Of a stretch of 62,091 nucleotides of DNA, positions 40,525 to 48,703 are shown one piece after another. A program made the translations under genes and the position numbers. Position 1 is the stretch's first letter. Each line of letters opens with the position of its first letter. The stretch is taken from assembly GCA_002083525.1 (NCBI GenBank), contig LWDM01000032.1, positions 407 to 62,497 on the forward strand, written 5' to 3'. Under the pieces are notes generated by a model, which saw nothing but the letters and a program-made list of their open reading frames with translations, did not search any database and had not been told where the DNA came from. Origin of the DNA: Proteobacteria bacterium SG_bin9 (GTDB lineage: Bacteria > Pseudomonadota > Alphaproteobacteria > Rhizobiales > Xanthobacteraceae).

Positions 40525-41555
40525 GACCCGCTTCCGAGGTCGACCTGGACGCGTGCGGACAGGCCGGGCACGAGCCGGGCCGACAACGGTTTGCCTGCGA
40601 ACTTGATCTTGATCGGCACGCGCTGAACGACGCGCACAAAGTTGCCGGTCGCGTTATCGGTCGGCAACAGGCTGAAGGCGGAGCCGCTACCCGGCGCGAA
40701 ACTGTCCACTACGCCTTTCAGAGCTTCGTTCGGATAGCCGTCGATGGTGATGCGCGCGCGCTGGCCGGGGCGGATATGTTCGATCTGCGTTTCCTTGAAG
40801 TTTGCCACCACCCACAAGTCGTTGACCGGAACGATGTCCAGCAGCGAGGTGCCCGGCGCAACGAGGCGGCCGATCCGCACCTGACGGTTGCCGATGACGC
40901 CGCCGACCGGCGCGCGCACGATGGTGTTGTCGAGGTCGATCTGGGCGAGGTCGCGCGCGGCTTCCGCTTGCGCGACGGACGCAACGGCCGCTTCGCGCTG
41001 CGTGGCCAGCACCGCAACGCGCTGGTGCTGCGCTTCGACGGTTGCGGAGGCGGCCGCAACGCCGGCCTCGGTGCGCGTTCGCGCTGCGTCGCTTTCGTCG
41101 AGCTGGGCCTGACTGACGGCGTTGGTACGGATCAGTTCGCGGCGGCGGTCGAACGCCTTGGTCGCGAGATCAAGCTCAGCGATGGTTGAGCGTTTCTGGG
41201 CCTCGGCCTGCCTGATCAGCGCGCGTTGCAGCTGAATTTCCGCGTCGACATTGGTGAGGCGCGCCTTCGCGGCTTCGACGTTGGCGGCGGCCTGCGCCAG
41301 CCGTGCGCGATAGTCGCGATCGTCGATCCGGAACAGAACGTCGCCGACCTGAACGGTCTCGTTGTCCTCGACCTCGACGGTTGTGATGTAGCCCGCAACC
41401 TTCGGCGCCAGCGAGGTGACGTCGCCGCGGACATAGGCATTGTCGGTCGACGCCTCGCCGCTCGCCGCGACCCAGACCCAGCCGCCGGCGAGGACCGCCA
41501 CTGCGCCGAGGCACAGCAGCAAACCGATCAGCTTCTTCTTGCGCGGGAGGGGCAT
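40521..41555 (-). CDS. EmrA/HlyD-type membrane fusion protein
   Basis: A 344-residue periplasmic adaptor anchored by one N-terminal transmembrane helix (about 8-31, after PRKKK). STDNAYVRGDVTSLAPKVAGYI is the EmrA-type lipoyl half-motif; a long alpha-hairpin coiled coil (about 80-190) leads to NTIVRAPVGGVIGNRQVRIG, the second lipoyl half, and a beta-barrel domain with VVANFKETQIEHIRPGQ. It links the MFS pump to an outer-membrane channel. The open frame extends upstream, but ATG 41555 gives the proper membrane anchor. Overlaps the emrB-like gene by ATGA. Confidence 0.93.
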   Translation of the reverse strand: MPLPRKKKLIGLLLCLGAVAVLAGGWVWVAASGEASTDNAYVRGDVTSLAPKVAGYITTVEVEDNETVQVGDVLFRIDDRDYRARLAQAAANVEAAKARLTNVDAEIQLQRALIRQAEAQKRSTIAELDLATKAFDRRRELIRTNAVSQAQLDESDAARTRTEAGVAAASATVEAQHQRVAVLATQREAAVASVAQAEAARDLAQIDLDNTIVRAPVGGVIGNRQVRIGRLVAPGTSLLDIVPVNDLWVVANFKETQIEHIRPGQRARITIDGYPNEALKGVVDSFAPGSGSAFSLLPTDNATGNFVRVVQRVPIKIKFAGKPLSARLVPGLSARVQVDLGSGS

Positions 41556-41629
41556 GCCGGTTGCTCGTGTGATGCTTGCGGGGCGAGGGCGCGGACGCGA
41601 TGCTGCGTGCGCACCCCTGCTTTCGTCCT

Positions 41630-41848
41630 TCAGGGGTTGCTCAGTAGTCCCAGATCGCCGGCACAGGAAGACGCACGGGCGCTGCCGAGCGTCTCGTCCA
41701 TGAGTCGGCGGACGGTGCTCGCGCAGCGGCCGCACTGCGCGCTGCAGCCGAGACAGCCATAGACCCGGCTGGTCGACCGAGTCCGCTCCGCCTCGACGGC
41801 GGAGCGGACATCCCGATCGCTCAACACATTGCACGAACAGACGATCAT
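41630..41848 (-). CDS. bfd: Bacterioferritin-associated ferredoxin-like (2Fe-2S) protein
   Basis: A 72-residue protein with the Bfd-like [2Fe-2S] cysteine pattern: Cys4-x-Cys6 at the start and Cys39-x2-Cys42, separated by 32 residues; two extra cysteines (32, 35) lie in the loop. True Bfd reduces bacterioferritin to release iron. No bacterioferritin gene is adjacent here, so electron transfer to another partner is possible. The ATG overlaps the TGA of the AhpD-like gene by four bases. The symbol reflects family likeness only. Confidence 0.85.
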   Translation of the reverse strand: MIVCSCNVLSDRDVRSAVEAERTRSTSRVYGCLGCSAQCGRCASTVRRLMDETLGSARASSCAGDLGLLSNP

Positions 41849-42336
41849 GACGCGGCTCTCAACGGAGAGCGCTGTTGTGCGCTGTGCTTGACGACCGCGA
41901 GCGGCGTCGTGCGAAAGCTGATCGCCATACGATTGTAGGCATTCATCAGGCCGATCGCGATTGTCAGGTCGGCAAGCTGCTTCTCGTTGAAAACAGCTGA
42001 TGCCGCCTCAAATGCTTCGTCTGGAACGCCTCCATCTCCGAGGCGGGTTACGGCCTCTGCCCAGGCCAGCGCTGCCCTTTCCTGCTCGTCGAACACACTG
42101 CCGGCCTCACGCCAGGCAGGGACGAGAATGAGGTGTTCGACAGATAGCCCGGACTTGAGAAGGTCCTGCGAATGAAAGTCGATGCAGAAGGCGCATCCGT
42201 TGATCTGGGACACGCGGAGACACGCGAGGTTAATAAGCTGTACGGGCAGTCCCGACTGATAAACGTATGCATGTACGGTGCCGAGTGCCTTCGCTCCAAG
42301 CGGCGAGGCTGCGTTGTAATCCATTCGCTGTGACAT
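41845..42336 (-). CDS. Carboxymuconolactone decarboxylase/AhpD-like protein
   Basis: A 163-residue protein of the AhpD-like fold. The redox-active motif is INGCAFCIDFH (Cys48, Cys51, His55), typical of alkylhydroperoxidase-like members rather than true decarboxylases. ARREAGSV-like and FNEKQLADLTIAIGLMNAYNRMAISF segments fill the helical core. It probably acts in peroxide or thiol redox chemistry. It is coupled to the downstream Bfd-like gene by an ATGA overlap, a hint at a shared electron route. Confidence 0.9.
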   Translation of the reverse strand: MSQRMDYNAASPLGAKALGTVHAYVYQSGLPVQLINLACLRVSQINGCAFCIDFHSQDLLKSGLSVEHLILVPAWREAGSVFDEQERAALAWAEAVTRLGDGGVPDEAFEAASAVFNEKQLADLTIAIGLMNAYNRMAISFRTTPLAVVKHSAQQRSPLRAAS

Positions 42337-42426
42337 TGTTGAATCCCTTCTGTTAGCCTGATTGTGTTGCTGTTCATGTCGGCGCCTTCGTCCGGAACGA
42401 AGGCGCCAGTTGTTTAAGAGCAGCGG

Positions 42427-43362
42427 TCAGTAGTCCCAGGTGACTGGCATCCAACGGAACGCGTCGCCGTCGATCTTCACGTGGCAGATGGACGGAAACG
42501 ACAGGTGCGTGGCCAGCAGCATCTCGCCGCTCTCCGCCATCTCCCGCAGCAGACCGGCCCGGACGCGCGCCGACTCCATGGGGTCGTGTTCGAAGCCATT
42601 GTGCATTTCGGGGTGCTCGAAGCCGACCTGGAACACGGCGTCGCCGGCGAATGTCAGCCGCTCGCCGCCTGAGTTGAGGCGGACGATGCAGTGGCCCGGG
42701 GTGTGGCCGCCGGTGCGCTGGGCGACCACGCCGGGCGCGATCTCGGCCCGGTCCTCGAACGTCCGCAGATAGCTGCGGTATTCGCGCAGGAACTTCTGCG
42801 CGGTCGATTCAAGAACCTCCGGAAAACCATCCGGCATGGAGACGAGCGAGAAATCGGGCTTCGCCCAGAACTTGACCTCGGCGGCCGCCACATGGATTCG
42901 CAAATCCGGACGCAGCTGCTCCTTCACGCCCTCGATGAGCAGCCCGCCGACGTGGTCCATGTGCATGTGGGTCAGCACCACGTCGGTCAGGTCCGCAAGA
43001 TCGATGCCGGCGGCTTCCAGTCGATGGGTCAACTGCCCGGCCTTCGGCAGGTTCTCGTTCACTCCGGCCCCGGCGTCGATGAGGATGGTCTTGCCGCCGC
43101 TGCGCACCACGACCACATTCAGTGGCCAATCGAGCATTTCCGGCGGCAGCATCAGCTGGTCGATCACGGCTTGCCGGGCAGCCGGGTCGGCGGTGGCGAC
43201 CAACACCTTTGTTGGCAGCGACAGCACTCCATCGCTGATCACCAGGACGTCGATGTCGCCGATCTTCAGCGCGTAGCGCGACGGGACCAGCTCATCGTGT
43301 TTCGGTCTGAAGTGTAGTGGGGTGTTGTCCAAGCTCATGTTTGTCTTCTGCGCCAAGCTCAT
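42427..43362 (-). CDS. MBL-fold metallohydrolase with duplicated start region
   Basis: A 311-residue metallo-beta-lactamase-fold protein: LTHMHMDHVGG (metal ligands), GGHTPGHCIVRL, FAGDAVFQVG and LATHLSFP are complete. It resembles lactonase or N-acylhomoserine-lactonase-like hydrolases and is distantly like the one at 8810. Start ATG 43362 has AGGAGACAAAC before it. The same block, AGACAAACATGAGCTTGG, recurs 27 bases later in frame, giving a second possible start at 43335. It is about 90 bases downstream of an NDH-2-like flavoprotein gene on the same strand. Confidence 0.9.
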   Translation of the reverse strand: MSLAQKTNMSLDNTPLHFRPKHDELVPSRYALKIGDIDVLVISDGVLSLPTKVLVATADPAARQAVIDQLMLPPEMLDWPLNVVVVRSGGKTILIDAGAGVNENLPKAGQLTHRLEAAGIDLADLTDVVLTHMHMDHVGGLLIEGVKEQLRPDLRIHVAAAEVKFWAKPDFSLVSMPDGFPEVLESTAQKFLREYRSYLRTFEDRAEIAPGVVAQRTGGHTPGHCIVRLNSGGERLTFAGDAVFQVGFEHPEMHNGFEHDPMESARVRAGLLREMAESGEMLLATHLSFPSICHVKIDGDAFRWMPVTWDY

Positions 43363-43453
43363 GTTTGTCTCCTGTTGCACTTGTTGAGAATTCCTGGACG
43401 GTTCTCGGCCGAGCGGGCCGCGCTCCGTAGGACGACGCGCGGCCGCGATCGCG

Positions 43454-44668
43454 TCAGAGGAAGCCGGTCACGTCGGTGACGCGCTCGGGGTCGGCGGAGG
43501 CGAGCGCGGCGGCGCGATCGGCCTTCGGCGGGTAGATCCAGATCGTGTTGATCTCCTGCTTGGTCTTCTTGGCGACGTCGTCGACCCACTTGACGCTGCG
43601 GTCCCAGCCGGTCGTGAACAGCGCGCCCGCTTCGCCGAGATCGAGGCAGGTGACATAGCCCTCCTGGTGGTAGGGCTTGGTCGCAACGCCGAGCAGTTCG
43701 GCGGCGGCGTTGTTGCCGGCGAACGCGCCCATGCGTGTTGCGTGCTGGCACGACATCAGCGCAAAGGTGCCGTTGTCGTCGCAGGCGGCGCGGGCGGCAT
43801 CGCCGGTGGCGAACACGCCTTGCACACCGGGGACGCGCAGATCGCGATCGACCAGCAGGCGGCCGGAATTGTCACGCTCGGCCGGGATCTGCTCGGTCAG
43901 TGGCGCTGCGCGAATGCCCGCGGCCCAGATCACGGTCTCGGTTTCGATGTGCTCGCCGGTGGACAGCGTCACACCTGACGCATCGAGCGAAGCGACGCCG
44001 GCGCCGAGGCGGGTTTCCACACCGAGCTTTTGCAGCGCCTTCTCGATCACGGGGCGCGAACTCGTGCCCATGTCGGGCGCGATCGCCTTGTTGCGGTCGA
44101 CGATGATGACGCGGGTCTTTGAATTCTTGCCGAAGATCTCGCGCAGCCGCGCCGGCATTTCCGTTGCCGCTTCGATGCCGGTGAAGCCGCCGCCGGCGAC
44201 GACGACGGTGTCGCGTCCGTTGATGGCCGGGCGCTTGGCGAGGCCGTGCAGGTGCTTGTCGAGCGCAATCGCATCGTCGAGCGAGTCGACGCTGAAGCCG
44301 TGCTCGGCGAGGCCCGGAATGTTCGGACGGAACAGCTTGCTGCCGGTAGCGACGACCAGGCGGTCGTAGGAGAGCGATGTCTGCTTGCCCTTGTTGGCGA
44401 TCTGAATCGCGCGGGCCTTGGTGTCGATCGTCTCGACGCTGCCTTGCACGTAGACCACGTCGATGGCCTTGAGCACGTCGAGCAGCGGCGCGGTCAGCGT
44501 CTCGGGTTTCGGCTCATAGAGGCGCGGGCGGACCACGAGCGTCGGCTCGGGCGACACCAGCGCAATCTCGAGCTTCTCCGATGAAACGCCCTGGAGGTCG
44601 CGCAGCCGGGCTGCGGAAAGGGCGGCATACATGCCGGCAAAGCCGGCGCCGACGATAACGAGTCGCAT
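43454..44668 (-). CDS. NAD(P)/FAD-dependent oxidoreductase, NDH-2-like
   Basis: A 404-residue two-dinucleotide-binding-domain flavoprotein. FAD-binding VIVGAGFAGMYAA is at the N-terminus, VVVAGGGFTGIEAATEM forms the NAD(P)H site near 155-175, and VFATGDAA near 285 is the second FAD contact. The overall pattern is that of type II NADH:quinone oxidoreductases and sulfide/flavocytochrome relatives; the catalytic cysteines of sulfide:quinone reductases are not apparent. No transmembrane helix; it may attach to the inner membrane peripherally. The CxxC miniprotein gene ends 18 bases upstream on the same strand. Confidence 0.9.
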   Translation of the reverse strand: MRLVIVGAGFAGMYAALSAARLRDLQGVSSEKLEIALVSPEPTLVVRPRLYEPKPETLTAPLLDVLKAIDVVYVQGSVETIDTKARAIQIANKGKQTSLSYDRLVVATGSKLFRPNIPGLAEHGFSVDSLDDAIALDKHLHGLAKRPAINGRDTVVVAGGGFTGIEAATEMPARLREIFGKNSKTRVIIVDRNKAIAPDMGTSSRPVIEKALQKLGVETRLGAGVASLDASGVTLSTGEHIETETVIWAAGIRAAPLTEQIPAERDNSGRLLVDRDLRVPGVQGVFATGDAARAACDDNGTFALMSCQHATRMGAFAGNNAAAELLGVATKPYHQEGYVTCLDLGEAGALFTTGWDRSVKWVDDVAKKTKQEINTIWIYPPKADRAAALASADPERVTDVTGFL

Positions 44669-44686
44669 GTGAGCTCTCCTGTCGTG

Positions 44687-44869
44687 TTAGGTCTGGAGTT
44701 TGTGGGTGATGCCGCCGCGGCTCTTCACCGGCAGGGCAACCTGCTTCGGCTGCTGCCCGCCGGATGGCGAAAAATGTTGAATTGCTGCCGACAATGCGTC
44801 CGCGATCTGAACCGCGACGCACCGCGGGCACAGAATTGCGGGGTGGCTGACGACGTATTGCCAGATCAT
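44687..44869 (-). CDS. CxxC-containing miniprotein (60 residues)
   Basis: Start ATG 44869 has a strong GGAGAG ribosome site eight bases away. The product begins MIWQYVVSHPAILCPRCVAV and has one CPRC pair, a helix (IADALSAAIQ) and a basic tail. The open frame extends upstream but lacks a ribosome site there. It lies immediately before the flavoprotein gene and probably shares its transcript. CPRC could bind zinc or be redox active. No homologue is known to me. Confidence 0.65.
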   Translation of the reverse strand: MIWQYVVSHPAILCPRCVAVQIADALSAAIQHFSPSGGQQPKQVALPVKSRGGITHKLQT

Positions 44870-45045
44870 CGCTTCTCTCCGACGCCGAGCCGCGTCCTTC
44901 GGTGATGGCGACAATGCTGGAGAGTGCTGAGCGGAAGTATCGTGCTGCGAGTATGGCTTCGCACGCTCAGCGAATAGATTGACCTGTACTTCGGGATAGG
45001 GAGGAGGGAACACGCTATGCGCGTGTGATCACCGCACGATGCGGA

Positions 45046-47115
45046 TCAGCCAGCTGGAGCGAGCGTAAACTGAAAATGCGCGCCGCCGTCGGGATGGTTC
45101 GAGCCCGAAATGGTGCCGCCATGCGCCGTGATGATCGAATGACAGATCGCCAGGCCGATGCCCAGTCCTGCATCCTTCGTGCTGAAGAAGCTGTCGAAGA
45201 TCTGCTCGACGTGGCCGTCGGCGATGCCCGGCCCGTTGTCGCGAACGGAGAGATTGATCCGTCCGTTTTTGTCGATCGACGTCCGGACATCGATCCAGGG
45301 ATGCCGGCGTTCGGATTGCGAGACGGCCTGCACGCTGTTGACCAGCAGATTGATGATGACTTGCTGCAGCTGGATGCGGTCGCCCATGACAGGGGAGACG
45401 TCCGGGGCGAGCGCTGCCGACAGAACGATCGACTTCAGATCGACCTCGTGACGGACAAACATAATCGCTTCTTCGACTATGCCGTTCAAGCAAACGGGCC
45501 GCTTTTCGGGCTCATTCTTCGACGCCATGCCGCGAATCCGGCGAATGATCTCGCTGGCATGACGCGCGCTCGCGACGATGCGCGACGTGAGCTGCGTGAC
45601 CTTTTCGATGTTCTTGTCGTCGCGCGAAAGCCATCTCAGGCTCGTCTCGCCGTTGGTCACGATCGCCGCCAGCGGCTGGTTGACCTCATGCGCGATCGAG
45701 GTGGCGAGTTCGCCGAGCGTTGCGATGCGGCCGGCGTGGGTGAAGTCGGCCTGCAGCTTGCGAAGTTGCTTTGCCGTGCTCAGGCGCTGGCTGATGTCCT
45801 GCATCGTGAGGAAAGTCATGTCGAGCTGCTCCGGCGGCACCGGAAAGGTGACGGTGAGCAGGACATCGATGATCGTGCCGTCGAAGGCGCGAACCCTGGC
45901 TTCCTCGATGAAGTTCCGGTGTCCCTCGAAATGAGCAACCATGATGCGCTTGGCCAGACCGGGTGTGGCCGTAAACATTTCGCCAAGGGGGCCGATCAGA
46001 TCCGCGGCGTTGTTGGCGCGAAACAGCAAGACCGCCTCGCGGTTGACGTCGGTGACCCGTACGTCTTCTCGCGCTTGCCGGACAAGTTCGGGATGCTGGT
46101 CGAGATAAGCCGAAATGTCTTTTACGCCAATCGCCCTCAACCGTCCGAATGTCTCTCTGACCCGGCGGGAGTCGACCTGCCAAAGGGCTGTCGGGAGATA
46201 TTGCATCAGCTTGCGATATCGTTCCTCGCTCGCCTGCAGCTCCCATGCGGTCCGGTCATCGTTGGTTGCGCCACTGAGTGTGACGAAGACGATGTTCTGA
46301 GAATCTGGCTGACCTGTATTTGGCTGACCGAGGCGCCATGCTCTGACTGTGGCGTCGCGTATGGTTCCGCCGCCATCCAACCGGCGGGATTCGAGGCGCG
46401 AACGATCTCTGATGATGCTGTCGAGAATTGATGCCAGGTCTGCGCGGCCTTCGCATGGCCAGAACGAATTGACGGGCTGGCCAAGCATCTGTTCGCGGGT
46501 GGCATGCGCGCCGAACATTCTCACCGCGCGATCGTTGACCGCGACGATGCGAGTCGCAGCGAGCAGGTCGCCCACCCATTCGGGATGGCTATCGAAATCG
46601 ATTGGAGCGCCGGGCCCTGAAAGTTTGTCGAGCACCTGTTGCGCATCGGCGGTATCGAGCTCCCAGCACGCAGCAAGGCTGCCCTGGAGCTCGGCGTCCA
46701 TCCGTATGATCGTCGCTTCGGTGGATGCTTGCGCGTTACGGCCGAACTCGACAACGTCGAGCACCTTGCCGGCCGGATCGCGCCGCACGAACCGCCGGAC
46801 GGCGACGGTGACCTCCGTTCCGGACAGATGACGCCGGCGAACCACGCCTTCCCATCGGTCTTCCCGGAAAAGCGGACCGCACGGTTCGGGCTCGTCCTTG
46901 CCGAGCGCGTTCAACACACGATAGTTCTGCCCGATGGTCGCCAAGGCCGGCCATCCATAGAGCGCTTCGGACGCCGCGTTCCAGTATTTGATCACGCCGC
47001 GCGCGTCGCTGACGATGACGCTTTCCGAAGCGAAGTCGGACAACTCCATTTCCGGCGGAGAGGCGTAAGGCTCCTCGCTTTTCCCGGTCACTGCTTTATG
47101 GACAACGTTATCCAT
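45046..47115 (-). CDS. Cytosolic PAS-domain sensor histidine kinase
   Basis: A 689-residue soluble kinase without transmembrane segments. PAS-like domains cover about 22-130, 135-285 and 298-445, followed by HisKA with phospho-acceptor His476 in TSIAHEVNQPLAAI and HATPase_c with N box LQQVIINLLVNSVQA, G1 DNGPGIA and G2 GLGIGLAI. The HEVNQPL type is shared with FixL, NodV and TodS-like sensors, so it may sense redox, oxygen or a small molecule; no heme-ligating histidine can be assigned with certainty. Its start overlaps the stop of the receiver gene by eight bases. Confidence 0.92.
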   Translation of the reverse strand: MDNVVHKAVTGKSEEPYASPPEMELSDFASESVIVSDARGVIKYWNAASEALYGWPALATIGQNYRVLNALGKDEPEPCGPLFREDRWEGVVRRRHLSGTEVTVAVRRFVRRDPAGKVLDVVEFGRNAQASTEATIIRMDAELQGSLAACWELDTADAQQVLDKLSGPGAPIDFDSHPEWVGDLLAATRIVAVNDRAVRMFGAHATREQMLGQPVNSFWPCEGRADLASILDSIIRDRSRLESRRLDGGGTIRDATVRAWRLGQPNTGQPDSQNIVFVTLSGATNDDRTAWELQASEERYRKLMQYLPTALWQVDSRRVRETFGRLRAIGVKDISAYLDQHPELVRQAREDVRVTDVNREAVLLFRANNAADLIGPLGEMFTATPGLAKRIMVAHFEGHRNFIEEARVRAFDGTIIDVLLTVTFPVPPEQLDMTFLTMQDISQRLSTAKQLRKLQADFTHAGRIATLGELATSIAHEVNQPLAAIVTNGETSLRWLSRDDKNIEKVTQLTSRIVASARHASEIIRRIRGMASKNEPEKRPVCLNGIVEEAIMFVRHEVDLKSIVLSAALAPDVSPVMGDRIQLQQVIINLLVNSVQAVSQSERRHPWIDVRTSIDKNGRINLSVRDNGPGIADGHVEQIFDSFFSTKDAGLGIGLAICHSIITAHGGTISGSNHPDGGAHFQFTLAPAG

Positions 47116-47542
47116 CGGAGCGCGTCTCCGGTCGACCGCGGGCGGAATCGCTCGTGCGGTCCAAGACGACCTGCAGTTCGTGGAGCAGTTCGTTACTGTA
47201 GACCGGTTTGGTCAGATACGCGTGGGCGCCTTCTTGCGTGGCGTGCGATCGGGTGGCGGGGCTCGCGTCGGCCGTCACGATGATGACCGGGATCGGCGAG
47301 CCCAAGCTCCTCAACCGCCGCAGCAGGTCAATTCCGCTGTAGCCCGGCATGCTCAGGTCGGTGATCAGGCAATCGAACTTGCCTGGCTCGAAGTCCGCCA
47401 TGAAGGCCTCTGCTCGATCGAAAGTACGGCACGACAGGTCAAGCACCTGGAGGAGGTCGGAGAGGGCCTCTCGTACAGCTTCGTCGTCGTCAACGATCGC
47501 GACTAGGGGCGCCTGGGACAAGCGAATGACTCTCGGTAGCAT
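47108..47542 (-). CDS. Single-domain response regulator (FixJ-type receiver)
   Basis: A 144-residue receiver without output domain. Acid pocket VDDDEAVREAL, phospho-acceptor Asp62 in LITDLSMPG, Thr in IIVTADAS and Lys in YLTKPVYSNELL are intact. It overlaps the PAS kinase gene, so it is likely its direct substrate or a phosphate sink. The FixJ-type full regulator upstream may be the second substrate. Confidence 0.92.
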   Translation of the reverse strand: MLPRVIRLSQAPLVAIVDDDEAVREALSDLLQVLDLSCRTFDRAEAFMADFEPGKFDCLITDLSMPGYSGIDLLRRLRSLGSPIPVIIVTADASPATRSHATQEGAHAYLTKPVYSNELLHELQVVLDRTSDSARGRPETRSDG

Positions 47543-47605
47543 GGCCTCGAATGGCCAACTCCCTCATCTCGTCCAAGGCTGCCCGGATTGTAACCATCCT
47601 TTGGT

Positions 47606-48316
47606 CTAGGGTGATTTGTCCTCTCGAACGTCGGCCGGCAACATTTCCCAGATTCGGATGAGGTTGTTGGCCGAGGCCGCCTGCATTTTTCGCATGACGC
47701 TGCCGCGGTGCAGCTTCACCGTGACTTCGCTGATCTTCAGTTCGAAGGCGATCTGCTTGTTGAGCAGGCCCTTGGCCACTTCGCGCAGAACTTCGCGCTC
47801 GCGCGGCGTCAGCTTATTGTAGCGATCGACGTGTTGCTTGATGAGGCGCGCTTCGCCGCGCTGCGCGACGTCCTTCTCGATCCCCGTCGCGACGGCATCG
47901 AGCAGCGTCTGGTCCCTGACCGGCTTGGTCAGGAAATCCACTGCTCCCGCCTTCATCGCCTGAACGGTCATGGCGATATCGCCGTGACCGGTGAGGAAGA
48001 TGATCGGTTTCGTATTGCCGTTCGAGCTGAGATGCTGCTGCAGGTCGAGGCCGCTGGCGCCCGGCATGCGAACGTCAAGGATCAAGCAGCCGGGCCTGTC
48101 CGGCAGATCGGCTTGCAACAATTCCGGCGTCGATCCGAAGCCGCATGCTTCGATCCCGACGGAAAACAGCAGTTCCTGAAGCGCGAGGCGGATATCCGGA
48201 TCGTCATCCACGATCAAGACGAGCGGACGATCGGGATCGGCAGCTTTATCCATGGCGAAGGGGCGTATGGACTGCGGGGCAGATGAGCCGGCAGCGGTGG
48301 CGGTCATCCCAACCAT
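47606..48316 (-). CDS. FixJ/NarL-type response regulator with LuxR HTH
   Basis: A 236-residue DNA-binding regulator. Receiver (about 30-145) with VDDDPDIRLAL, phospho-acceptor in LILDVRMPG, FLTGHGDIAM and FLTKPVRDQTLL; a linker helix; and a LuxR-type helix-turn-helix with LTPREREVLREVAKG and VTVKLHRGSVMRKM. Among relatives it is closest to FixJ/NodW/TodT types that pair with HEVNQPL kinases, matching the neighbour. ATG 48316 follows AGGAGAG; an upstream TTG is rejected. It is first of the run that continues with the receiver and kinase. Confidence 0.92.
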   Translation of the reverse strand: MVGMTATAAGSSAPQSIRPFAMDKAADPDRPLVLIVDDDPDIRLALQELLFSVGIEACGFGSTPELLQADLPDRPGCLILDVRMPGASGLDLQQHLSSNGNTKPIIFLTGHGDIAMTVQAMKAGAVDFLTKPVRDQTLLDAVATGIEKDVAQRGEARLIKQHVDRYNKLTPREREVLREVAKGLLNKQIAFELKISEVTVKLHRGSVMRKMQAASANNLIRIWEMLPADVREDKSP

Positions 48317-48703
48317 TTGCAACTCTCCTGATTGACTTGCTTGATCTCACCGCCTGTTTCGATCGAGGGCTATGGACCCCTCGTTTTCGATCCTTCTTTG
48401 GCGCGCGTTTTAGCGGGTGAGTGGCTCGGTCGTCTTTCCTAAAGCGGGCATGATTTGTCGGATCCTGCGCCAACCTCGGTGCGGCATCTTAGACTTTGGT
48501 GCTGCGCCCCCATCGTCGCAGCCGGCGGCCGCCAAAGCGGAAGAGCTTTGAAATCGCTCGGAAAATTGCTTTGTGCCGGGCGATCGGTCAGCGGTACGAA
48601 ACGCGGAAGATTTCTGGACCGTCAGCCGCCAATCGCCGATAATTATGTCACCTTTTGCACTTAAGCATCCTGCCGGTTCGCGGAAGCGATGGGCTGACGC
48701 CAC
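48317..48703. other. Intergenic region between divergent regulator genes
   Basis: This 387-base stretch separates the FixJ-type regulator (minus) and the AraC-type regulator (plus). Promoters for both must lie here. I see only short imperfect inverted words and no gene, RNA or clear operator. Confidence 0.5.
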
